Assembly: GCA_035048495.1 (NCBI GenBank)
Contig: CM068541.1
Coordinates: forward strand, 3,293,929-3,357,928
Direction: 5' to 3'
Origin: Euptelea pleiosperma
Taxonomy: Eukaryota; Streptophyta; Magnoliopsida; Ranunculales; Eupteleaceae
DNA: 64,000 nucleotides
The stretch's first letter is position 1. Every line of letters starts with the position of its first letter. Under the pieces are notes generated by a model, which saw only the letters and a list, made by a program, of their open reading frames with translations, was not told the origin of the DNA and made no database searches. Shown piece by piece: positions 36,141 through 44,821 of this stretch. Both the position numbers and the translations under genes were made by a program.

Positions 36141-36498
36141 GAGTAAAACTTGTGTCACAAGATGTTGTGACGGAAGCCGGTCACAGCACTCAATATGAGC
36201 CATGTGGCACATGATCAGAGGGCGCTGACCGTATGGATGTTTGGCCAGTCCCTCGGTGGACCTACAAACCAAAAATCAGCCTGATTAGTTATTTACAACC
36301 TTTGGATTTTTGCACCCAAATAAAGCTCAATAATGCTCAAATTCCGACCGTTAAATCAACCTATGAAAATAACTTCAACTGAATCGGTGACTGGCCAAAC
36401 ATCCATACGGTCATTGTCCTCTAATAGTATGCCACGTGGCTCGTATTGTGTGCTGTGACCGGCTTCCGTCACAACATCTTGTGACACAAGTTTTACTC
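36141..36498. mobile_element. MULE-like MITE with perfect 9-bp target duplication
   Basis: Terminal inverted repeats of about 48 bp: left GAGTAAAACTTGTGTCACAA..., right ...TTGTGACACAAGTTTTACTC. The 9-bp duplication AACAATGGA is exact at 36132-36140 and 36499-36507. A 9-bp duplication and long inverted ends fit Mutator-like non-autonomous elements. It holds CCACGTGG at 36432 and the CTACAAACCAAAAATCAG arm motif; the right arm carries an internal deletion. Confidence 0.88.
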
Positions 36499-36552
36499 AA
36501 CAATGGAAACTAGGAGTGCAAGTTTGCTGTCCCCCAGGACTTCAAGTTTGAA

Positions 36553-36876
36553 GTTTGAAGTCCCCCGCTCCCAAAGTGCCACGTGGCACATTCTTTCATC
36601 ATGACTTACCTCCTTGTGGACCCACACACCAAAAATCAGATTAATTGGTGATTTCTAGCTGTTGGGTTTGAGAATTTTAATGGGGTCTTTAGCAATTGGC
36701 ATTGATCTTTTTGTTAGGGTGCTCCAATCTAACCGCTAGAATTCACCAATTAAGCTGATTTTTAGTGTGTAGGTGCACTAAGGGTTGGACCGAACATCGT
36801 TGCGGTCAGTGAGTCCGGAAGTGTGTTCCACATGCCATTTTTGGGAGAAGGGGGCTTCAAAGGGGACAGGAAATTC
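36553..36876. mobile_element. MITE, TTTGAAGTCCCC family
   Basis: Ends are inverted: left TTTGAAGTCCCCCGCTCCCA, right GGGAGAAGGGGGCTTCAAA. The arms contain ACACACCAAAAATCAG and its inverted partner AGCTGATTTTTAGTGTGT, plus CCACGTGG at 36579. No target duplication was identified. Confidence 0.55.
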
Positions 36877-38641
36877 TGGAGACAAGTTATATGATGGGTA
36901 AAAAAAAGAGTTTGAAGTCTGCCAGTCTAGGCCTCTTCTCTGAATGAACACGCCCTACTTGCCGACATGGCAGCATTATGGTGGTTGTCATTTGAGCGAT
37001 GTACTAAGTCAAAAGTCAATCTTGTTGGATGATTAAAACCATTTGATCTCGACTATCCAAAGAACAAGATAGATTATATGGTTGCGACCATCCGAGCACA
37101 TTCATTTAACCTAGCAGATCGTCTAGATGAGACCCACCGAATGGTGCGTCTAGGTCCATCGCACGTCTTCTAACTTCTACCTGTGCTTGTAGATATAGGA
37201 CTCAAAAACTCCAATCCATGTATATACATGGCGATGCGTTTTTCTTCTCTTGTCGCAGCTGAAGTAGGCCAATGCAATTCACCACCTAAGTATCTACCAA
37301 TTTGGAAAGTTTCATGTGTTCTAGGTCCCTTGCATGCATGTGTTCTAACTTCCCTAATTAGGTCATGGGCCTTGTTGATCACCTATTGACCCGTCCCAGC
37401 AAGTATTTTCCCCCCTTCTCTTCTAGTTCTATTTTTACAATTCAAACTCCTTTAATTCCCTCTTTTTTCTGTAAAATTAAAATTAAAAAAAAAAAAAAAA
37501 AAAACACTGCTTGAACCCACATGTCCCCATGTTTTATTTAACCAAAGATCAAAAACAATTGGAACAAAACGTGTTTATCGGTTGGCTTAACTCAAGTAGT
37601 CCACGCATACAAAAGTATAGCCTTTCAAAACAGAGTCTAGCATCTGATGACTAAAACAATTGACCAATCACAACTGCTTGGATGGTCATGATAATCCGAT
37701 AATTTTGAGTATTCTAGAGGCATATCTCATATAATTGAAAGATTACTAACTTGAAAACCATTGGACCATAGTAACTATATTACTGAATATATCGACTCCC
37801 ATTCAAAATGTACCGGATTTTTATTTCTAAATTTTTAAAGTTAGACGTATAAAATACGTATAAAACATATGCCGCATATTTGCCGTTTAGTGAATTTTTT
37901 ATCAGATTTTTGAAATCCAAAATCGAATAATACTTGAATTTTTTCCGTATTGAATTTTTGCCGTATTTCAAATTGATAACTAGGCTAACTTCTACATGTG
38001 CTTGTAGCAGTCTGTATTTTGAAAGCTGAGCAAAGTTCTTAGCCGAAAGTTGGTTAAGGTTGAGTAAGAACAGGAAAGAACCCTTTTTTTTAAAAAAATT
38101 GGGTCAGACGTGTCATATGCTTAAAGGTATAACTGTGAATATCTTTATTTCATCAAAGGAGTACTAAGAGGAGCTGTAGCCCTGGTGGATCTTTTTGTTT
38201 CCTGTTCATAGAGTTCTATTAAATTATGGTAGATCATCACATGCCATGGCATCTCCAAAAGCTTGATTCTCTCTCCTTTGTTTACATGGTGTGCATTTTG
38301 CTTTGGTGTTGGGAATGTTAGATTAAAACGGTTAATTAGTTAGTTGGGAGTACAGTTTGATGGCTACCCTTGAGAGTAGCTCAATTTTAAGCCTTGCTCA
38401 CTAGGTTAAGTGGGAGTAGGTTGGTGAAACCGTTGGAGAGGAAGTTCTCCAAATATAGTTAGGAATGGATGATCTCTTGTAAGAGATTTAGGTCCTAGCT
38501 ACTTAGTCAACCTTACCTACCCTACCAAGAAGTTTTAATACCTAAACACTCCTTATGGTGGGTTTTGAATGAGGATTTGTGTTTTACAAGACTGGTTTTG
38601 AAAATGAAGAAGAAATTTTAATGTAGCTAACAAGAAGGTTT
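36877..38641. other. Gene-free stretch
   Basis: No coding sequence or clear repeat boundary recognised. It is AT-rich with an A-run at 37484-37504. Confidence 0.5.
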
Positions 38642-38657
38642 GAAGTGTAGGTGCCTC

Positions 38658-38865
38658 ACACCCAACATGGCAGCTCAAATGGTTGGTGTGTATCCACCTC
38701 TTTCGAGAGGTCGTGGGGTCAAACCCACACAGGTAGATTTCCTCCTTTGAGTAGTGTGCCAGGAGTAGAAATCCCCTTTCCCGGCTTGACCGGTTCCAGG
38801 TTTCACTTGCCGTCTTCTGTGGGGCCCTCCCACGATGGTAACGTACAAAAAAAAAAAAAGAAAAA
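38658..38865 (+). mobile_element. tRNA-derived SINE with 16-bp target-site duplication
   Basis: Box A-like GCTCAAATGGTTGGTGTG near 38672 and box B-like GGTCGTGGGGTCAAACCC near 38708 form a Pol III promoter of tRNA type. The element ends in an A-rich tail (38846-38865). The duplication GAAGTGTAGGTGCCTC is exact at 38642-38657 and 38866-38881. Body about 208 bp including the tail. The intact duplication suggests a fairly recent insertion. Confidence 0.85.
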
Positions 38866-38999
38866 GAAGTGTAGGTGCCTCGAAAAGTTTGTTCTCCACC
38901 CTCCTACATCCTACCCAAGCAAGTTGCATACAGATGTACTTTGTTTTTTTTTTTGATAGGTGGTAAGTATATTGTCGTGCTTGAAAAGCCTGCATCAAT

Positions 39000-39275
39000 G
39001 TTTGAATTTGACCGTTATATCCAATGTAATGTGTCTTATAATAGTCTAAAAAAGATCAAAAAATAATAAATTTATTGTAATTTGACTGTTAAATCGTTGT
39101 AATGTTACCGTTATGTCCATTGTAATGTGTCATATCACAGTAAAAAAAAGGTCAAAACAATAATAATTTTTTTGTAATTTGACCGTTAAATCGTTATAAC
39201 ATTACCGTTATGTCCATTGTAATGTGTCATATCATAGTAAAAAAAAAGTCAAAAACAATAATAATTTTATAACAT
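39000..39275. repeat. Tandem repeat, about 97-bp period
   Basis: Units share ACCGTTAT(A/G)TCCA(A/T)TGTAATGTGTC, starting at about 39011, 39107 and 39204, followed by AAAAA-rich and AATAATAATTT segments. About 2.7 copies; the first is diverged. Confidence 0.7.
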
Positions 39276-39375
39276 TATAACATTAAATCCGTTTTTTTTA
39301 TTGTAGCATTTTTATTTTTATTTTTGCAAATAACGTAACGATCTTGTAGCGTTAACATTTTTTACTTTTTTTTTT

Positions 39376-41096
39376 GGGAAATTACTTGAGGGGCCGTAAC
39401 TTTGCAATTACAGCCCTTCACCCACAGATCTTGCTCTATTCGGCTTAAAGGGGATGACTTTTTCGAATATTGGCCTGGCACCCCCAAATACACTGTTATG
39501 AGCCCATTTGTTCAATCTTTACCCTAAAAGCATCTATGATGGCAGGAGCAGGAGTAACTTTAATGTACGAACTCATCATTTTAGCCTCTGCAATGGAAGG
39601 AGTAGCTTTAGTGTAGCTTAAGTTGCTTCAGACCTTATCAAGCTCTAATGGAGTCAAAAAAATAGAAAAAATAAAAAACTTTGTTTTATGTTCTGGATTT
39701 GTTGAGGGGGAAGACGAAGCAACCACCAAGGCGATCTCTGTTGCAATGGAGTTTAAGAAAAAAAATAAAGCAAAAAAGAGAAGATCTCTCATTCTCTCTA
39801 GGTTCTTCTCCCTCTCCTTCTTTAGCGCTTGGGGTCCCTTCCAATGGCCCCATCGTTAAAAATAAAGACAAATCGACCACCAAGACGATCTCTGCTGCGA
39901 TGGAGGTTAAAGAAAAAAAAAAGGGAAAGAGATCTCTCATTCTTTCTAGTTTCTTCTCCCTCTCCAATCTCTTATGTCTCTTTCTCCAGCGCTTAGGATC
40001 CTTTCCAGTGATCCCAGAAATCAACAATGAATAAATAAATGGCTATACTCGAAACCTTTAGTGTCCAATCTACCTTGTTAAATCTATTTTCAAAGATTTT
40101 ACGATCTGCGCGGTTTTTAGTAACTTTTCTACCATATTATGAATCAGGTAAAAAAAATACCAGTTTACAAATGTAGTAAAAAAAGTGTCAGTTTTTAAAA
40201 ACAAATATCTGACTATATTCACAAGAGATTATTACACTGCAAAGTCATTGGAAGGGACCCCAAGCGCTCAGACAACCCCTTGAATTCTACCCCGGTCGGA
40301 GAGATTCGTGATTGAAGAGGGCAATGGCCACTTCCATCTCTTGTCATATGGGAGTAGTTTAAAGTGTTCAAGAGCTCATAGATGGGTATTTTCCAACAGA
40401 AATTTGGGCTTCATCAACAAAACGTGACTTGATATCCCTACATCGCATGTATGTCAATAATTGGCCAAGCTGCTCTTCCAAGAGAGCTTGTACATGTCCA
40501 CCAGCCTACTGTTGGTAAATTTACGTTTGGTCTGATTCCACCTGTAGTAAGTTGCATTTCTAAGCATTTAGATGAACTGGATGGGGTAATTAGTTCGTTT
40601 AAGATCAAGATCACACATAAAAGGTGGGCCCACTTGATAAAGGATAGTTAGAGGTGGAGATTAAGATTGGGGAGGCGTTGTAGAGGAGAAATGGTGGATT
40701 AGGATTTTTATGGAGAGAAGATTGTTTGTGTAATGGCCTGTAAGAGACGAAGAGATGACCAAAAAACTAGTTTGAGATCAAGAGCGATGATCTCCTTCGC
40801 TCTGAAGATGATGGTCTTCTTCACTGAGTTTTGCTTCCTCTGTTTTTTCATTTTTTTGGACAAATAAACCAACAAACTAAAGTTATCCTCTAACCTATGC
40901 CGACAACCTACCAATGATACGCCTTTAACTACTCGCACGAGATAAAAGAACAAAATGGGAAGACATGGGTATGGAACAGTGCATTTGGGAGTGTTGGGCC
41001 AATGATCGAAAAAGACATCCCCTTTTAGCCGAATAGAGCAACATCTGTTGGTGAAGGGCCGTAATTGCAAAGTTACGGCCCCTCAAGTAATTTTCC
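39376..41096. mobile_element. 1.7-kb non-autonomous DNA element with ~120-bp terminal inverted repeats
   Basis: Left end GGGAAATTACTTGAGGGGCC, right end GGCCCCTCAAGTAATTTTCC. Similarity extends inward for about 120 bp (AGCCCTTCACC, CTATTCGGCTTAAAGGGGATG, ACCCCCAAATACACTGTT on the left, inverted on the right). Flanks are T-rich (TTTTTTTTT/ATTTTTTTT), consistent with a 9-bp duplication but not decisive. The interior holds a direct duplication (39710-39860 and 39870-40020), an inverted repeat (GCTTGGGGTCCCTTCCAAT near 39827 against ATTGGAAGGGACCCCAAGC near 40248), and short open stretches that may be captured gene fragments. No transposase was seen. Confidence 0.72.
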
Positions 41097-41284
41097 ATTT
41101 TTTTTCAATCATGGCTTGCAATAAGCATTAGGTTGGATGTTCTAGCACTGATGTCCCTTCCCTCTTTATTTGTGGGCATGAAACAAAACTAATTGCCACA
41201 AACAGTGTTACTATCATCCCTAGGTGGCTATAACCTGGGTTATTCTTGAGGTCTTTACTGTTGATGCTCAAAGGTTGTTAATCA

Positions 41285-42070
41285 CTAATCAGGCTGATTT
41301 TTGGTTTGCAGGTCTACTGAGGAACTGGCCTAACATCCATATGGTTAGCGCTCTCTAATGTGTGCCATGTGGGTCTCTCGTCGGGTCTAGAATTCTAGAT
41401 CGATCCCATCCATTTAAACCTATACGGGTTAGTATATCAACTATTGGATCGGTCTAGGACTGCCCTAGTATATGAAACAAATCCAGTTGACAGCCTCACA
41501 ATACAATTAAGGATCGCTCTATGGGCACTCACATGGGACCAAATGCCCTTGTTCTGTTTGGGCACCCACCCATCTTCCTTGGTCAAAGGTTGTAAATCAC
41601 TAATCAGGCTGATTTTTGGTTTGCAGATCCACTGAGGGACTGACCAAACATCCATACGGTCAGTGTCCACTAAGAACGTGCCACGTAGCTCGTATTGTAG
41701 GCTGTGATCGCCTTCGCTCGCACCTAGAAAATTTTTTAAGCAGCGAAGCAGTGGCCAATCACATCGCGCCACAATTCGCTCTTCAAAAGGGACAAATCTA
41801 GTATGCAACCGTTTGCATACTTTTGAGGATGCAAACATTGTTGGTAATGTTGGATGTCACTTGAAAAATGTGTTATTTCAACGTTTTCAAAAAAAATATA
41901 TTTTATAAATTAAAAACACGTTTTTCAAGGAGCATTCAATGGTGGATACAATGTTTAGGTACTTTAAGTATGTAAACAATTGCATGCTAGATTTGTCCCT
42001 TCAAAAGCGTGTATGGGATTGTGGCGTGATGTGATTGGCCACTGCTTCAAAAATTTTCTGAAGGTTTACG
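41285..42070. repeat. Nest of MITE fragments
   Basis: Partial arms with TCACTAATCAGGCTGATTTTTGG occur at about 41282 and 41595. The second ends in TTCGCTCGCACCT at about 41712. Then a second family begins (AATTTTTTAAGCAGCGAAGCAGTGG at about 41730; partner GCCACTGCTTCAAAAATTTTC at about 42040), itself split by a hAT-like element at 41789-41998. After it comes GAAGGTTTAC, the expected end of the first element. Confidence 0.6.
41789..41998. mobile_element. hAT-like MITE inserted inside another MITE
   Basis: Left end GGGACAAATCTAGTATGCA, right end TGCATGCTAGATTTGTCC. Flanked by CTTCAAAA on both sides (41781-41788 and 41999-42006), an 8-bp duplication typical of hAT elements. Length about 210 bp. 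Confidence 0.75.
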
Positions 42071-42217
42071 ATCTGGGCCGTGCATCAGAGAATCCATCTA
42101 TAGTTGTAAGTGCTGAATTGGCATTTACTGGATTCACGTTTTGCCAGAGCACAAATACCGTTGGATTCTCGAAATCCACGCCCGAAGCATAGTGCAAAAA
42201 AGTTGACCTTTTCTAAA

Positions 42218-42621
42218 GGAAAAAGATGTAACAAGGTATGCCTGAAACTGTTCATTTGCGGAAGCGGCAAATTTTGGTAGTCACCGCTGCCATCTAGGCC
42301 GACTGACCGCTTGGATGTTTATCTCACCCCTTGGCGAATATACATACCAAAAATCACCTTGATTGGTAATCTATAACCATTAGATTTTAACACTTTTTTG
42401 CACCATTTAAGGCATTCTTATAGCCGTTGAATACAACCATCTTCTGAGTACTAAAACCAACGGCTAAAAATCATTAAGCAAGCTGATTTTTTGTATAAAT
42501 GTCTATTAAAGAGTGGGCTAAACATCCATGCGGTCGGTGGGCCCAGATGGCAGTGGCGACTACCAAAAATGCCGCTTCCGCAAATGAAAAGATCTCAGGT
42601 ATACCTTGTTACATCACGACC
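42218..42621. mobile_element. MITE with long inverted ends and near-perfect 9-bp duplication
   Basis: Ends contain GATGTAACAAGGTATGCCTGA and TCAGGTATACCTTGTTACATC, continuing into CATTTGCGGAAGCGGCA against TGCCGCTTCCGCAAATG. Flanks TTTTCTAAA (42209-42217) and CTTTCTAAA (42622-42630) differ at one base. The interior carries CACCTTGATTGGTAATC-type arms. Confidence 0.65.
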
Positions 42622-42748
42622 CTTTCTAAATCGTAGGAAACTGATACGTCAGACCAACTCTTGGAAACAAGTCGACACGTATTTTCTCTTCCTAACTTCA
42701 ACCCATGTGGTAGAGTCAGAGTCAGAGACTCCCTAGTCCCTCCTTCCC

Positions 42749-42770
42749 CTCTCTCTCTCTCTCTCTCTCT
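42749..42770. repeat. (CT)n microsatellite
   Basis: Eleven uninterrupted CT units. Confidence 0.9.
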
Positions 42771-43138
42771 TTCTTGGATATACGAATTATGCTTAGAATC
42801 ACCGCACCAAACATATTGTCTTTTCTTTCGCTACTTCTTCGAGTTCAAGCACGAAACGTCTCTTTGAACCTTCCAATTTCCATTTCTAATTCTGACCTTT
42901 TTGTTTAATGACCAAATTACCCTTCTATGCAGCCAAATGTGACCACCCACAACCTCCATGGAGACGAAGCACGTGGCGCACTTTTCGGCCCACTGACCTT
43001 TGAATTTGTTGCGCACCCCTTGGTGCACCCACACACCAAAATCAGCCTAATTGGTGATTTCTAGCCGTCAGATTTGAGATACATAAGTCTCACAAGAAGT
43101 GAGTGACTTCAAGGGCATTCCTCGCACGACCATGTTAC

Positions 43139-43200
43139 GAATAAATCTTTGATGACGGACATCATCAACGTTGCTATGGTCCGTCATCAAAGGTTTACTC
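43139..43200. mobile_element. 62-bp miniature foldback element
   Basis: Left end GAATAAATCTTTGATGACGG, right end CCGTCATCAAAGGTTTACTC, almost wholly inverted repeat. Ends match the element at 32090-32577. Flanks CCATGTTAC and TCATCTTAC agree at 7 of 9 positions. Confidence 0.6.
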
Positions 43201-43285
43201 TCATCTTACCTCATCAAACATTTTAATTAGGGTTTTAGAAAACCACTTATCAAAAATAAAAAAGTTTTAACCAGCAATTTTTTAA

Positions 43286-43633
43286 GGGTCGGGTTGAGGG
43301 GACCCCCATTTTTTACACCCAGTTTGGCGTACCCACATAAAAGGTGAATCAATGGCTGATTTTTGGTGGAGATGATCTCTATGGTGAGGAGATCATCCTC
43401 ACAAAAATTCAAATCATTATGATATTCACAGACTGGTTTAGAAGCTGAAGAATTATGGACTGTCAATTTTTACCGTGTAACTTGAAAACCACATTTGATG
43501 GGGTTAGAAATTTCAGAATGGGCTGGTCTATATGGTGAGAAGATCATCCCCACCAAAAATCAGCCATTAATTCATCTTCTACGTGGGTAAGCCAAACTGG
43601 ATGTCAAAAATGGGGGTCCCCTGAGCCCGACCC
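43286..43633. mobile_element. MITE with perfect 9-bp target duplication
   Basis: Left end GGGTCGGGTTGAGGGGACCC, right end GGGTCCCCTGAGCCCGACCC. The 9-bp duplication ATTTTTTAA is exact at 43277-43285 and 43634-43642. The interior contains GATCATCCTCAC and its inverted partner and resembles the elements at 3222-3586 and 61267-61575. It lies about 1.2 kb upstream of the GPT start codon. Confidence 0.85.
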
Positions 43634-43856
43634 ATTTTTTAATAGTTACTGTTGCCTTAAATATCACCTTGATTTTGACTGCCCATCTGATTTGTTGCAT
43701 TCTTTTGGATCAATAAGTCTGCAGATCGAATGGCTATGGTTGGATGATCGACTCAGCTTGATTGATGGCCGTTGGATTCAGTATCCAAAAAACATATTTG
43801 AATCAAAAGGCTAGAATCATTGCTAAATCGCCAGTGCGCATTATGGGGAAAAAATT

Positions 43857-44003
43857 CGCTGGCCCAGGGACTTTCCCCCTCCCAAAATGTCTGACAAGTA
43901 CCTCCTTGTTGTTAAGCACTAACCAAGGGCTTAACGCGGGTTGGGTTAAAGGATTAGGGTACGTGTCAGACATTGGCTGCGAAGACTTCAAAGTTTGAAG
44001 TCC
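43857..44003. repeat. Short element of the AAAATGTCTGACA family
   Basis: CTCCCAAAATGTCTGACAAG on the left, CGTGTCAGACATTGG on the right, followed by TTCAAAGTTTGAAGTCCCCC. Related copies are at 56515-56650 and about 56970-57000. Confidence 0.45.
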
Positions 44004-44223
44004 CCCGGGGAAAGCGAATCTTTTCTCATGCATGTTAGTAACTTAGTGGGTCCAGAAAAATCAAACTCGCCAAGTAGGGCCATGTTGCAGCAAAAAAAAT
44101 TGCATTGGTCTTACATTCCTACTTGATTACTTCCTTGAGGATCATTACTTGATTCTGGAAAAAGACCAGGGACATTATCGGCATGTAGAAAGCAACTACG
44201 ATTTTTCTGCCTTTCAGTTGCTT

Positions 44224-44236
44224 ATATATTATATAT
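44224..44236 (+). promoter_or_regulatory. Candidate TATA element of GPT
   Basis: TATATATTATATA lies about 590 bp upstream of the GPT ATG and is followed by pyrimidine-rich sequence typical of plant leaders. This would imply a leader of roughly 560 nt, perhaps with a leader intron. Position-based inference. Confidence 0.35.
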
Positions 44237-44821
44237 CAACTTTTTCTTCGCTTTCCATTGTTATTCCACGTTTTCTCTAAAAGTTCTTTGCGATCAAAGG
44301 GCATTGTCGTTCTGAAATCGTAAAGATCGCTGCTTTTCTCGAGATTTCCGTCGAACAGTTGGGGAGAGTGCTACACATACTGAGGTTTCGAGGTCCTGTT
44401 TGAAGAAAAACGTAGAAGTTCTTTTGGTTTTGGAGTCATTCTTCGAGAAAACAGTTTGGAATTGGATCCTCTGTTTTTTTTCTTCTAGTTTTTGTTGGTT
44501 TAGTCGAGAAATCGAGAGAATCAATCAGAGTTTCTCTTGATCTTCAAGGCACTCGTCTCCACCAGTGTTAGATCAACTTCTGTTGAGGTTTTTCATCTAA
44601 AGATCGGATTTTTTTGGGTTTCGTCCGAGATCGTTGGGGGCCTCTTGGTAGAAATCTCCTGCTTTTAGATTTTTTTCGTTGGTGATTCTCGTTTATAGAT
44701 CGATTATAATTATCGGATTTTAGATTATTTATCATTTTTTCTGTGAAGAATCGTAGAGGACAACCGTTCAAGATCTTCAGTTAAAATAAAAGAAGAGTAT
44801 TTCTTTTTTTGCTGAAACAAC

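Noticed and set aside
39000..39275. Regularly spaced repeats that could suggest a CRISPR array
   Set aside because: This is plant nuclear DNA and the whole 97-bp unit is repeated, with no unique spacers.
39681..40034. Open frame of 117 codons rich in Lys and Ser
   Set aside because: Low-complexity sequence inside the 1.7-kb inverted-repeat element with an internal duplication; not supported as a gene.
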